From positions 1-26,871 of the forward strand of contig JAYMSP010002020.1 of assembly GCA_036897095.1 (NCBI GenBank): a stretch of 26,871 nucleotides of DNA. Direction: 5' to 3'. The notes under the pieces are model-generated. The model saw only the letters and a program-made list of their open reading frames with translations, did not search any database and was not told the origin of the DNA. Position 1 is the first letter of the stretch; every line of letters starts with the position of its first letter. Origin of the DNA: Plantago elongata. Taxonomy: Eukaryota; Streptophyta; Magnoliopsida; Lamiales; Plantaginaceae. Positions 26,798-26,871 of the stretch are shown piece after piece. The position numbers and the translations under genes are program-made.

Positions 26798-26871
26798 ATG
26801 ACAAAACTATCGAGCAATACATTTCTTTGTCTCCTTTTCCTTTTAACCGTTCTGGTTTCAATCTCAACGCC
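26798..26871 (+). CDS. Start of a secreted-protein gene cut by the window edge
   Basis: The ATG at 26798 opens a frame to the right edge that begins MTKLSSNTFLCLLFLLTVLV, a basic start followed by a strongly hydrophobic stretch, as in a signal peptide. A TATA-like ctacataaa lies about 75 bases upstream. Given the cluster it could be another BBE-like gene, since such proteins begin in this way, but 24 codons cannot show the family. Confidence 0.4.
   Translation, partial: MTKLSSNTFLCLLFLLTVLVSIST

Overview
This is plant nuclear DNA, almost certainly a eudicot. It is AT-rich with GT-AG introns. It carries plant-type berberine bridge enzyme-like (BBE-like) flavoproteins, a plant cytosolic sulfotransferase relic, a plant Elongator subunit gene, a Ty1/Copia element and short retroposons. 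I cannot fix the family or species from sequence alone.

Layout. 1-830: no recognised gene. 831-6385 (+): a dead sulfotransferase gene, split by a broken 4.1 kb Ty1/Copia element (1691-5800) lying in the opposite orientation. 7047-8937 (+): BBE-like gene A, two exons, 535 aa, intact. 9824-12866 (-): ELP5, Elongator subunit 5, nine coding exons reconstructed here (372 aa), with a 5' leader exon near 13.4 kb and a tRNA-derived retroposon in one intron. 14731-16589 (+): BBE-like pseudogene B, a recent duplicate of A. 16834-18429 (-): BBE-like gene C, intronless, 531 aa. 19409-21113 (+): BBE-like gene D, two exons, 531 aa. 21114-26797: AT-rich gene-free DNA with a duplicated piece of the 3' flank of D, a Helitron-like candidate and a possible second tRNA-like retroposon. 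26798 to the right edge (+): the start of another open frame with a signal-peptide-like beginning.

How it fits together. The window is a tandem BBE-like cluster in active birth and death. One duplication unit, starting just after the sulfotransferase stop codon and ending just past gene A, reappears on the far side of ELP5 as promoter plus pseudogene B. A, B and D share one intron at the same codon and phase, just before the FAD-linking cysteine; C lacks it. All four copies keep the His and Cys expected to bind FAD covalently, but they differ at two substrate-side positions, so A, C and D probably do not share one substrate. The enzymes have signal peptides and should be secreted oxidases producing H2O2. 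Their substrates cannot be read from sequence. ELP5 is a housekeeping gene caught inside the cluster. I found no clearly new molecular system; the most interesting points are the active-site divergence, the shared intron and the traces of lost copies.
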